From the NCBI GenBank assembly GCA_016873735.1, contig VGWD01000012.1:1-61983 (forward strand): a DNA stretch of 61,983 bases. The letters run 5' to 3'. Both the position numbers and the translations under genes were made by a program. Origin of the DNA: Ignavibacteria bacterium (GTDB taxonomy: Bacteria > Bacteroidota > Ignavibacteria > Kapaibacteriales > UBA961). Positions 1 to 7,953 of the stretch are shown here, in pieces (the stretch's first letter is position 1; each line of letters opens with the position of its first letter). The notes below the pieces were generated by a model, which had not been told where the DNA came from, made no database searches, and worked only from the letters and a program-made list of their open reading frames with translations.

Positions 1-2
1 CG

Positions 3-1514
3 CCAACTAGTGCTGTGAGTTCATCCGTGATACCGAACCCAACAGCAGTGGTTCGTCAAGCACAAACATTCATCTGTACTGTCACAGATGCGCGTGGATG
101 CATGAAACATGATACCGTGATGATTTGGGTATATCCTGATTTGATCATCAATGCCGGTAATGACAAATTGGTATGCATGAATGCAAAAGACACGCTTGGT
201 GGTAAACCATCTGCGCAAGGTGGAACGCCGCCATATCAATATCAATGGATTCCATCAGTTGGATTGTCAAGCGCTACAGTGCCCAATCCGATATTGGTTT
301 CTCCGCAGACAAGAACATATAGATTACAAGTAACAGATGCATCCGGTTGCATAAAAAATGACACGGTTCAGGTGAGTGCGATTTTACCCGTAAAGCCAAT
401 CTTACAAATTGTAAGTGGCAAGCAACCATTATGTGTGGGAGACAGCATTGTCATAGAAGCAATGGGTGATGTTTCGATGTATAAATGGAAAGATGGATCC
501 ACAAAAAAACGCATCGTGATTCGTAATGCTGATACGATCTATGTAGATGGAACAACATCTTCCGGTTGCACGATGCGATCAGACTCTATCATCATTGACA
601 TGATTGCTGTACCGAATATGAATATACTCGGCAATTCAGTGAAATGTCCGGGAGAAATCATTGTGCTTCGCGTTGCTCCTGCATCCGCATTCACGCAAAC
701 TTGGAAAGTAACAGGTGGTGATATCATTGGTCCTAATGATCGCGATTCCGTCATCGTCCGTTTACGTGAACAAGGACTGATTACATTGGAAAGAAAGCAA
801 GGAAGATGTACATATCTTTCAAGCGACACAATCAAGGTTCATTCTCGCATTGCGCCAAGCATCACCATGATCGGCAGAAAAGAATCATGCATTGGAGATA
901 CGGTGACATTGCGAGTGAGCGGATCATTCTCGACGATTACATGGTCTGATGGCATCAGGAGCATGGAGCGATTCATCACGAAGAATGGAGCATACTGGGC
1001 AGATGTCATGGATCAGTCGGGATGTGAATTCCGTACGGACACTATAAGCATAAACTTCAATGCATTACCATCAAAGCCGATGATCTCATTGCTTGGAGAT
1101 TCTCTGATAACCGGTATGGCCACCTCATATCAATGGTATTCAGATAAGGGAGAAATCAGTGGAGCGCGCAATCAATGGTATCGACCCGATACATCCGGAT
1201 TGTATCGCGTTCGTATTTGGAACATAGAAGAATGCACAAATATTTCCGAACCATTCTCTTATATCCGAGTCACGACTGTGCCGGAGGAGCAAAATGGAAT
1301 GTCAAGAATATTGCAGCATCCCGTAGCGGACGAATTGCGCATCGAGCATCCATATCGCAAACCAATCATTGCTATCGTAAATATTCTGGGGATGACAGTC
1401 TTGTCAGAAATTGCCGATTCACCTATACATGCAATGTCTGTTCGCAAACTTCCATCCGGTTTCTATTCCATACTCATTGGCAATGAAATTCTTCCTTTTA
1501 TCATCGCCTATTGA
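3..1514 (+). CDS. T9SS-sorted surface protein with PKD/SprB-like repeats (3'-terminal part)
   Basis: The reading frame is open to the left edge, so the gene starts outside the window; an internal GTG at 15 is not a credible start. What is visible is a chain of beta-sandwich repeats of roughly 85-100 residues. Each has a Gly/Pro-rich 'GGTPPYQYQW' type core and a 'VTDASGC' or 'VTDARGC' strand, as in the repeats of gliding and adhesion proteins of Bacteroidota. The last 75 or so residues have the pattern of a type A T9SS sorting domain: 'ILGMTVLSE', 'LPSGFYSILIGNE', then a short hydrophobic end. The protein is therefore likely exported across the outer membrane and anchored or released. Ligand unknown. 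Its stop is followed by 200 bp without an obvious terminator. Confidence 0.85.
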   Translation, partial: PTSAVSSSVIPNPTAVVRQAQTFICTVTDARGCMKHDTVMIWVYPDLIINAGNDKLVCMNAKDTLGGKPSAQGGTPPYQYQWIPSVGLSSATVPNPILVSPQTRTYRLQVTDASGCIKNDTVQVSAILPVKPILQIVSGKQPLCVGDSIVIEAMGDVSMYKWKDGSTKKRIVIRNADTIYVDGTTSSGCTMRSDSIIIDMIAVPNMNILGNSVKCPGEIIVLRVAPASAFTQTWKVTGGDIIGPNDRDSVIVRLREQGLITLERKQGRCTYLSSDTIKVHSRIAPSITMIGRKESCIGDTVTLRVSGSFSTITWSDGIRSMERFITKNGAYWADVMDQSGCEFRTDTISINFNALPSKPMISLLGDSLITGMATSYQWYSDKGEISGARNQWYRPDTSGLYRVRIWNIEECTNISEPFSYIRVTTVPEEQNGMSRILQHPVADELRIEHPYRKPIIAIVNILGMTVLSEIADSPIHAMSVRKLPSGFYSILIGNEILPFIIAY

Positions 1515-1715
1515 TGGCGTATAAGCACAGAAAAACAACCATTGGATTTCAAAACCACCTTCTTTTTCACAAATGGGGCAAAATCCAAAAATAAGTTGAC
1601 GGAAACTCAGTAGTGTTTCAGTATTGAACCATCTATGCGACCTCATAAATTTGCCATTGGGTAGCATTGTGGTATTTGCAAATAATGCCGGGGTGAATTC
1701 AGAAGTAGAGGTCAC

Positions 1716-2243
1716 ATGGCGAAGAAGCAAGCACAAAGTGCAAGATTGGGAAAAAAGGCGAGAAAGAGTTCTGATGAGACTCGTAGAAATAACAAGGACA
1801 CATCATTTTCTTCGATGCAATCGGAATTGATGAGCAAGACCCTGGAATTGATTCAGCTCAAGGACATCATGGGTCAGGCATTTAAGCAATTGCAGGCCTT
1901 GAACAAAGATTTGGATCGTACAGACCATAAGCTCACGCTCAAAGAAGTGATGAAACTATTGCATGTGGATGGTCCGAAAAAGCGGGATTGGGAAGTGTTT
2001 CACTCCCAATTGCGCATGTATAATGAGCCATTCATGGAGGCATTATGCAAGAAATTTCCCACGCTTTCCCATCAGGAAATTCGCATAGCATCATTACTCA
2101 AAGCGGGAATGACCACAAAAGAAATAGCTGAATTATTTGCGATTCAGGTGAGGACGGTGGAGAATCACAGGTTCGGCATTCGCAAGAAGATGCGCATAGA
2201 CACCGACAGGGATTTGGTGTCTGAATTACAAAATCTTGCATAA
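1716..2243 (+). CDS. LuxR-type helix-turn-helix regulator, TPR-less
   Basis: 175 residues. The C-terminal half (about 110-170) is a LuxR/GerE-type HTH: 'LSHQEIRIASLLKAGMTTKE' followed by 'IAELFAIQVRTVENHR' and 'RKKM'. The preceding segment ('DWEVFHSQLRMYNEPFMEAL') matches the linker that joins a coiled coil to the HTH in the large TPR-LuxR regulators of Bacteroidota. Here the TPR and membrane parts are missing, and the N-terminus is a basic, Ser/Lys-rich tail plus a short coiled coil (about 30-75). It may be a short stand-alone form or a remnant of a longer gene. The start ATG has an AGAGG-like sequence just upstream. Target genes unknown. Confidence 0.75.
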   Translation: MAKKQAQSARLGKKARKSSDETRRNNKDTSFSSMQSELMSKTLELIQLKDIMGQAFKQLQALNKDLDRTDHKLTLKEVMKLLHVDGPKKRDWEVFHSQLRMYNEPFMEALCKKFPTLSHQEIRIASLLKAGMTTKEIAELFAIQVRTVENHRFGIRKKMRIDTDRDLVSELQNLA

Positions 2244-2257
2244 TCCCACGGAAATCC

Positions 2258-2287
2258 TTTGTCAAAGAAAAAAAACCTGTAGATTTG
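2258..2287 (+). promoter_or_regulatory. Bacteroidota-type promoter for the B12-riboswitch transcript
   Basis: TTTG at 2258-2261 and TAGATTTG at 2280-2287 are separated by 18 bp. This fits the TTTG / TAnnTTTG primary-sigma promoter known from Bacteroidota. Transcription would begin near 2294, just ahead of the riboswitch P1 stem. Inferred from sequence only. Confidence 0.55.
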
Positions 2288-2305
2288 CATCATTAATTTG
2301 ACATA

Positions 2306-2409
2306 GGCGTCAAGTTTGTTTTGACAAAAGAAGGAATCAGGTGTAAATCCTGAGCTGTCGTGCAACTGTGAATCCTCCGTGGATCAGCCAGATACTTCGC
2401 TTGAACGCC
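2306..2409 (+). promoter_or_regulatory. Cobalamin (B12) riboswitch aptamer
   Basis: The conserved core is legible: GGAATC then AGGTGTAAATCC, GCTGTCGTGCAACTGTGAA (2354-2372) and the B12-box-like AGCCAGATACTTCGC (2386-2400). A closing P1 stem pairs GGCGTCAAG (2306-2314) with CTTGAACGCC (2400-2409). The aptamer is compact compared with the usual length of about 180-200 nt. It lies about 90 nt upstream of the DUF6580-type gene, so that gene and its coupled partner are expected to be repressed when cobalamin is plentiful. Confidence 0.85.
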
Positions 2410-2445
2410 AATGCATAGCACTCACGAGAAAGTGCGGGCATCAAT

Positions 2446-2499
2446 GGTACGGCTACGTTCCTTGCCTCACGTTCTCCTATCCTATAAGGTGTTCGTACC
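2446..2499 (+). promoter_or_regulatory. Riboswitch expression platform, start-codon-sequestering hairpin
   Basis: GGTACG (2446-2451) is exactly complementary to CGTACC (2494-2499), which sits directly against the ATG at 2500. The enclosed loop contains the AAGG ribosome-binding site (2486-2489). Pairing would close off translation initiation, so control is more likely at translation than at termination. No U-tract follows the hairpin. Confidence 0.55.
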
Positions 2500-3072
2500 A
2501 TGAAGTCACAGATGCATACTCGTTTATTCTTCCTGATAGCACTCATCCTTTTGGCCGCATTCGGCAGAATCATTCCTCATCCATATAATATGTCTCCCAT
2601 TGCAGCGATGGGCTTGCTTGGCTCGGCATATTTTTCTCGAAAGTGGATGGCATTTGCTATTCCGTTTTTGGGGACATGGTTGAGTGATCTCTTCATCAAC
2701 AATGTCGTGTATGCAAATCTCTTCACTGAATTCACTTGGTTTTATGCCGGTTCAGAATGGATTTATGCAAGTTATGCGCTCATCATCATGATGGGTATAT
2801 TCTTGTTTTCTTCCGTTTCCATTTCACGGATAATGTCTGGCAGCATCTTGGCAACTACCATCTTCTTCTTGACAACAAACTTTGGTGCATGGCTTGGCAA
2901 TCCATTGTATCCGCAGAGTATTGAAGGATTGATGATGAGTTATGCTGCGGGCTTGCCCTTTTTGCAAGGAAGTTTTTTTGGTGATCTCTTCTATTCAGGC
3001 ATTCTCTTTGGTGGATTTGCATTGGCCGGCAAGCAATTGAATTTCCCAATTGCCATTTCAGAACAAGCATGA
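2500..3072 (+). CDS. DUF6580-type integral membrane protein, B12-riboswitch controlled
   Basis: 190 residues with about five to six hydrophobic segments (roughly 8-25, 35-60, 75-105, 108-130, 140-160, 160-180) and the N-terminal motif 'PHPYNMSPIAAMGLLG'. This resembles the DUF6580 family of putative transport proteins and, in size and topology, the S-components of ECF vitamin transporters. The ATG at 2500 is chosen because the riboswitch hairpin ends at that base and an AAGG lies 11 bp upstream. It overlaps the next gene by ATGA, which implies translational coupling. The riboswitch implies a role in uptake of cobalamin or a precursor. The function is inferred and unproven. Confidence 0.8.
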   Translation: MKSQMHTRLFFLIALILLAAFGRIIPHPYNMSPIAAMGLLGSAYFSRKWMAFAIPFLGTWLSDLFINNVVYANLFTEFTWFYAGSEWIYASYALIIMMGIFLFSSVSISRIMSGSILATTIFFLTTNFGAWLGNPLYPQSIEGLMMSYAAGLPFLQGSFFGDLFYSGILFGGFALAGKQLNFPIAISEQA

Positions 3073-4022
3073 GCATTGTCATTTGCATCATAGCCATATT
3101 GATTGGCAATATGGAGATCCATGCTCAATATCCAGATCGTGTAGGCATGCCGGACTGTGATGCGATTTCTGCTGATCAACCCGGTTTGGTTTGGGGAACA
3201 TCGTGCATGCTTTCGCCAGGATTTCTCACCATTGCAAATCCAATACAAGGAAAGGTATCGGTTGATGATGCATCATTTGCGATTGGCCCGGCAGACAATG
3301 CAGTGGTTAGTCTGGGGGATGGTGGTAGTGCAATCATCACTTTCCAAAGACCCATTACGGATGGAGCAGGTCCGGATTTTGCGGTATTCGAAAATGCATT
3401 CGATGACTATTTTCTAGAATTCGCATTTGTTGAAGTAAGCAGTGATGGAAAACATTTCGTGCGTTTTCCCTCAATATCTCTCACGCAAACCAAACAACAG
3501 ATCGGACCTTTCATGCGCATACCCGATGTGCGTGCTCTTCACAATCTTGCAGGAAAATACAGAGCGGGTTTTGGGACGCCATTTGATCTTGCGGAATTAA
3601 AAGACAGTATTGGTATCAATATACAATCCATCACACATGTTCGAGTGATTGATGTAATTGGGTCGATTGACAAACAATATGCGCATTATGATGCAAAGGG
3701 GAATATCATCAATGATCCATGGCCCACGCCATTTTCTTCTTGTGGATTTGATCTTGATGGCATTGCTGTGATCAATGAACAAAACATCATTGGTGATCAA
3801 TTGAGCTTTGCACCCAATCCGGTTTATGCTGGGAACAATGGCGGCATGGTTCATGTGCTTGAAGGTGTTCGGGAATTATCGATATTTTCCATGCAGGGGG
3901 AATTCATTCGAGAGGTGGCTGACGGTATCATACAAATAGCGGGATTGCCGGGTGGAGTCTATATAGTCAAGGGGATGCAACATGGACAGCTACGTTCAGG
4001 CATGCTCATGATCATGCCATGA
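3069..4022 (+). CDS. T9SS-sorted cell-surface protein, B12-riboswitch operon
   Basis: 317 residues. A signal peptide (about 1-21, ending 'EIHAQ') is followed by a beta-rich domain with aspartate/glycine signatures such as 'DGGSAIITFQRPITDG' and 'DFAVFENAFDDYF', and 'CGFDLDGIAVIN' near 235. The last 75 or so residues are a T9SS type A sorting domain ('LPGGVYIVKG'). The start overlaps the stop of the upstream membrane gene. Because the pair is under a B12 riboswitch, this is a candidate surface-exposed corrinoid capture or escort protein, analogous in position (not in sequence) to the BtuG/BtuH proteins of Bacteroides. Binding is inference. Its stop lies directly against that of the convergent gene. 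Confidence 0.8.
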   Translation: MSIVICIIAILIGNMEIHAQYPDRVGMPDCDAISADQPGLVWGTSCMLSPGFLTIANPIQGKVSVDDASFAIGPADNAVVSLGDGGSAIITFQRPITDGAGPDFAVFENAFDDYFLEFAFVEVSSDGKHFVRFPSISLTQTKQQIGPFMRIPDVRALHNLAGKYRAGFGTPFDLAELKDSIGINIQSITHVRVIDVIGSIDKQYAHYDAKGNIINDPWPTPFSSCGFDLDGIAVINEQNIIGDQLSFAPNPVYAGNNGGMVHVLEGVRELSIFSMQGEFIREVADGIIQIAGLPGGVYIVKGMQHGQLRSGMLMIMP

Positions 4023-4952
4023 TTATTTTTTCTTTAGAGCTTTTTCCAAGTCCCCGCCGAATGTTTTGATCATTGTGCGTAGCACATCATAATCCTTGTC
4101 ACTGGTCGGAGCCAAACCTTCAATGCTATATGTGGCATATAATGTTTCGCGTCCTGCAGGAGTAGATTGAAAATCAAGCAATGCCTGAATCAATTCTTTC
4201 TTCATGTCCTCCGGAAAATCAGCCCGAAACACGAAAGGATCATTCGGTATGCTTTCAGTGAATCCGATGATTTTCACCTTCGAAAAGATATCCGGATATT
4301 GTTTCGCCACACGTGCTCTTGCATCAAGAATCTCGCCTGTTTTTTTATCCGGTGGAGAATAATAGGTTGCGCCTGCATCAACTTGAGACTGATAGACCAT
4401 TGTCACCACATTATCATGCCTCATTGCGAACACTTCTTCCGCAGGTTTGATATTCTCTTTGTCCAAAAGAGCTTTTGGAAGAATATATCCTGAAGTTGAA
4501 GCTGCGTCAACGAATGCAATTTTCTTTCCGCGAAGATCTTGAATCGAATTGATGCCGCTATTTGCTCCGGCGATGAATTGTCCACGATATGTGGTTTCAC
4601 CATCTCTTCGTATCACTTTCAATTCAGCTTTCACACCATACTTTTGATGAGCCAGGATATAGCTGAATGTATTCATGGCGGCAATGTCTGCTTTTCCGCT
4701 TCCGAATGCCTCAACCACTGCAATAAAACTTGTCGGGAATGTTGCAATCACATGATAGCCTGTTTTTGCTTCCAGATATGCCACCAGGCTATCGGCGCTA
4801 TTACTCAATTTTTGGGCATCCACTGAAGGAGTGAGCATAATGCGGATAGGATTTCCTTCACTTCCGATTTCATTGGATTCCAACATCGGTTTGATGCTTA
4901 CATAGAGCAAAATTGAGAGTATCAAAGAAAGATAGAAGAGTCCGATTTTCAT
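4023..4952 (-). CDS. PhnD-type phosphate/phosphite/phosphonate-binding protein
   Basis: 309 residues from the ATG at 4952, which begins 'MKIGLFYLSLILSILLY', a signal or membrane anchor; an ATG at 4985 would add 11 residues. The mature part has family features of ABC-transporter solute-binding proteins of the PhnD type: 'IRIMLTPSVDAQKL', 'YLEAKTGYHV', 'GSGKADIAAMNTFSYILA', 'DLRGKKIAFVDAASTSGYILP', and 'DAGATYYSPP' near 220. No permease or ATPase gene is adjacent, so it is an orphan here, and its partner must be elsewhere or it acts as a sensor subunit. It converges on the B12-regulated pair without an intergenic gap. Confidence 0.85.
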   Translation of the reverse strand: MKIGLFYLSLILSILLYVSIKPMLESNEIGSEGNPIRIMLTPSVDAQKLSNSADSLVAYLEAKTGYHVIATFPTSFIAVVEAFGSGKADIAAMNTFSYILAHQKYGVKAELKVIRRDGETTYRGQFIAGANSGINSIQDLRGKKIAFVDAASTSGYILPKALLDKENIKPAEEVFAMRHDNVVTMVYQSQVDAGATYYSPPDKKTGEILDARARVAKQYPDIFSKVKIIGFTESIPNDPFVFRADFPEDMKKELIQALLDFQSTPAGRETLYATYSIEGLAPTSDKDYDVLRTMIKTFGGDLEKALKKK

Positions 4953-5072
4953 GGTATTTGCATGGTTTTGGCTATCCCATGCCATTTTGGTAATTTTTAG
5001 TCTGTTTTAATGAGAACAATTTAGTGGTTCAGCGAAGAATCACGAAACAATTTTATCACCCGGTAGACCAAC

Positions 5073-6311
5073 ATGAACATCCACGAATATCAAGCAAAGG
5101 AATTATTGCGTAGGTACAATGTACCCGTATTGAAAGGCAAACCAGTTTTTTCCGCTGATGAAGCATGGAATATCACCAAAACTGAATTCATTGATAATGG
5201 AATCAATATTGTTGTTTTGAAATCGCAGATTCATGCAGGAGGTCGTGGAAAAGGAATCGTTCATGATACCGGCACGAAAGAAGTGGTTGAATTATATGGC
5301 AAGCCTGTACGTGGTGTAACGGTCATTCATGATGGTGATATTGCAGGAAAGGCAAAAGAATATGCGCAAGCAACGATAGACAATACGCTTGTGACCATAC
5401 AGACTGGTGAATCGGGAAAAGTGGTGCGTCGCATGTTCATTGAGGAAGGTTGTAATATTGCTCATGAATATTATTGCAGCATTCTTCTTGATCGTGATAC
5501 ATCTCGCAATATCATCATGGTATCAACCGAAGGTGGAATGGACATTGAAGAAGTTGCTGAACATTCACCTGAGAAAATTTTAAAAGAATATGTGGATCCA
5601 TGCATTGGCTTTCAGCAATTCCAAGCACGCCGTTTGGCATTTGGCTTGGGCTTGAGTGGCCAGGCATTCAAGAGTTTTGTTTCATTCATTGATACATTGT
5701 ACCGTGCATATGAAGACATGGATTGCAGCATGCTTGAAATCAATCCACTTGTCGTAACCAATGATGATGCATTCATTGCATTGGATGCAAAAGTCAATTT
5801 TGATGACAATGCATTGTATCGTCATGCAGAGTATTTGGAGTTACGTGATATTGAAGAAGAAGATCCGCTTGAAGTTGAAGCATCAAAATTCAATTTGAAT
5901 TATATCAAACTTGATGGAAATGTAGGTTGCATGGTGAATGGCGCAGGATTGGCAATGGCCACCATGGATATCATTCAATTGGCAGGCGGTAAGCCGGCTA
6001 ATTTCTTGGATGTCGGAGGCGGAGCAAATGTCGAGAGAATCGCGAATGCTTTTCGCATCATGACAAATGATCCTGCAGTTGAATGTGTGCTCATCAATAT
6101 TTTTGGTGGCATTGTTCGCTGTGATCGCGTTGCAAATGGCATCGTTCAAGCACTTCAACAAGTTTCCGTTTCAACTCCGGTGATCGTCCGCCTTGAAGGA
6201 ACCAATGCAATCGAAGCCGGTGAAATTCTCAAAAACTCCGGCATGGAATTTTTGGTTGCAACAACATTGGAAGATGCCGCAAACATAGTGACTCAAGCAT
6301 TGACTCATTGA
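5073..6311 (+). CDS. sucC: Succinate-CoA ligase (ADP-forming) beta subunit
   Basis: 412 residues, slightly longer than the usual 385-400. It begins 'MNIHEYQAKELLRRYNVPV', the standard start of SucC. The ATP-grasp domain carries 'KSQIHAGGRGKG' near 50-60, and the C-terminal ligase/flavodoxin-like domain has 'GCMVNGAGLAMATMDI' and 'NFLDVGGGAN' near 280-320 and 'NIFGGIVRCDRVANG' near 345. It forms succinate and a nucleoside triphosphate from succinyl-CoA in the TCA cycle with SucD, which is not in this window. The gene is monocistronic, with a strong terminator 22 bp after the stop. Confidence 0.97.
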   Translation: MNIHEYQAKELLRRYNVPVLKGKPVFSADEAWNITKTEFIDNGINIVVLKSQIHAGGRGKGIVHDTGTKEVVELYGKPVRGVTVIHDGDIAGKAKEYAQATIDNTLVTIQTGESGKVVRRMFIEEGCNIAHEYYCSILLDRDTSRNIIMVSTEGGMDIEEVAEHSPEKILKEYVDPCIGFQQFQARRLAFGLGLSGQAFKSFVSFIDTLYRAYEDMDCSMLEINPLVVTNDDAFIALDAKVNFDDNALYRHAEYLELRDIEEEDPLEVEASKFNLNYIKLDGNVGCMVNGAGLAMATMDIIQLAGGKPANFLDVGGGANVERIANAFRIMTNDPAVECVLINIFGGIVRCDRVANGIVQALQQVSVSTPVIVRLEGTNAIEAGEILKNSGMEFLVATTLEDAANIVTQALTH

Positions 6312-6333
6312 TAAATCATCCCGATCAATAGTG

Positions 6334-6364
6334 AAAAGCACAATCCAAAAGATTGTGCTTTTTT
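6334..6364 (+). terminator. Rho-independent terminator of sucC
   Basis: A perfect 12-bp stem pairs AAAAGCACAATC (6334-6345) with GATTGTGCTTTT (6351-6362) across a 5-nt loop, followed by a T-run. Confidence 0.9.
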
Positions 6365-6439
6365 TATTTGATAACAACTTTATTCCCCTCGTGCAGGTGG
6401 GAGAAAAAAAATTGAAATTTTTGTTTGGGTGGCATAAAT

Positions 6440-6500
6440 GCACACTCTTTTAGCAGCTTTGGTTTGTGGGTTGTTTGCAGCGGCTGCTAAATGTGTGTGC
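6440..6500. repeat. Imperfect 18-bp palindrome at left edge of the foreign block
   Basis: Arms 6440-6457 and 6483-6500 are inverted copies (16 of 18 positions), both based on GCACAC...TTTAGCAGC, with a 25-nt spacer. It lies just downstream of the efflux gene stop. It could act as a terminator or be a dispersed palindrome of the donor genome. Confidence 0.6.
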
Positions 6501-6517
6501 TTTTAGTGCGGATGCTT

Positions 6518-7951
6518 TTACTTCCAACCGCCACCTAACGCCTTGTAAATATTCACGGTTGCAATCCGTTGGCGTTTATTTACACTGATTAACTCAAACT
6601 GTGTTTGCAATGAATTTTGCTGTGCTATCAGCACTTCCAAATAATTTGCTTTAGCGGTTTTGTAAAGTTCGGTTGATGTTTCTACGGACTGAATAAGCAC
6701 ATCGCTTTGCTGTTTTTTCAGTGTGTTAATTTTTTTCAGGTTTTCAATGTTTGACAGTTCGTTTGCTACTTCCACATAACCATTCAAAATTGTTTTCTGA
6801 TAATTATACATGGCTGAAAGTTGGCTTGCTTTGGCAGTGTTGAACTGTGCTTTCAGTGCGTTCATGTTTACCAACGGTGCAACTAAGCCACCCAAAACCG
6901 AATAAGCCAAACTTGCAGGAGAGGTAAATAAAAATTCGGGATTGAACGCCTGAAATCCTAAACCTGCCGTGATGTTCAGGTTTGGGAAAAATGCTTCCCT
7001 TGCTGCTTTCAAATCAAACTTGCTTGCCTGAACCTGAAATTCGGCTTCACGAATATCGGGACGGTTTGATAGGAGTTGCGAAGGAATACCTGATGCAAAC
7101 TGTTGTGGCATTTCCTGAAATAACACTTCTTTGTTTCGCTGAACTGCTTGCGGATAACGACCCAACAAAAAATTAATCAGGTTTTCCTGTTCCAAAATTT
7201 GTTGCTTGGTTTCAAACTCCAATGCTTGCGAATTGAGCAGTTGTGCCTGAAACTGCTGCACCACTAATTCATTTGCCCTGCCTGTTTCTTTTTGCAGTTT
7301 TATTACTTCTAATGCCTCTTGTTGCTTTTGAATAGTTTGTCGTATAATTTCCTGTTCATTATCCAAGGCAATTAATTCATAATAGGAAATTGTCACATCG
7401 GCAATCAAGTTTGAAATGACAAAATTTGTTCCTTCAATGCTTGATAAATAATTTGCAAATGCGGATTTGCTTTGATTTCGCAACTTGCCCCAAATATCAA
7501 TTTCCCACGATGCGTTTAAGCCCACATACATATCGGGCAGGTTGATAGGGACAATTTGCCCGGGCGTAATTTCGGTGGTGATATTTCCTGCACCGTCCAT
7601 TGTGTAAAGCCCGAATTTGCGAACACCACCGTTTATGTTTAGCCCTACTTGCGGCAGCAATGCACCATTTGCCAACTTCACACTTGCCCGTGCAGCTTCA
7701 ATGCGTTGCAAAGCCATTTGCAAATCAATATTTCCGGCAAGTGCGGTGTCAATCAGTTTTACTAAAAGTGTGTCGGCAAAGTATTGTCGCCAATTAATTT
7801 CTGCAATATTGGTTGTATCGGTTGATGCAGAACTGAAACTTGCTGGAATTTTCTTTTCAGGAATGGTCAAGTTTGTGTTGAGTGTTTTGCATCCGCTGAA
7901 AATCAGCAGTGCAAAAACAATGTATATGATTTGAATTTTTCTCTTTTTCAT
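6518..7951 (-). CDS. Outer-membrane efflux lipoprotein (OprM/NodT type)
   Basis: 477 residues. The signal peptide ends in a lipobox 'LLIFSGC', so the mature protein starts at Cys20. Two repeated coiled-coil/beta halves follow the TolC/OprM pattern. Signatures are 'IDTALAGNIDLQMALQRIEA' near 87-106, 'SWEIDIWGKLRNQSKSAFAN' near 150, 'LLSNRPDIREAEFQVQAS' near 300 and 'YQKTILNGYVEVANELSNIE' near 395. It forms the outer-membrane duct of the tripartite pump encoded by the two genes upstream in the operon. The inner-membrane gene ends 2 bp before this start. Substrates cannot be read from sequence. Confidence 0.95.
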   Translation of the reverse strand: MKKRKIQIIYIVFALLIFSGCKTLNTNLTIPEKKIPASFSSASTDTTNIAEINWRQYFADTLLVKLIDTALAGNIDLQMALQRIEAARASVKLANGALLPQVGLNINGGVRKFGLYTMDGAGNITTEITPGQIVPINLPDMYVGLNASWEIDIWGKLRNQSKSAFANYLSSIEGTNFVISNLIADVTISYYELIALDNEQEIIRQTIQKQQEALEVIKLQKETGRANELVVQQFQAQLLNSQALEFETKQQILEQENLINFLLGRYPQAVQRNKEVLFQEMPQQFASGIPSQLLSNRPDIREAEFQVQASKFDLKAAREAFFPNLNITAGLGFQAFNPEFLFTSPASLAYSVLGGLVAPLVNMNALKAQFNTAKASQLSAMYNYQKTILNGYVEVANELSNIENLKKINTLKKQQSDVLIQSVETSTELYKTAKANYLEVLIAQQNSLQTQFELISVNKRQRIATVNIYKALGGGWK

Positions 7952-7953
7952 TT

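Noticed and set aside
1419-1736. Minus-strand ORF with cysteine pairs overlapping the first gene end
   Set aside because: It runs antisense into a clear T9SS domain and lacks a start site or family match.
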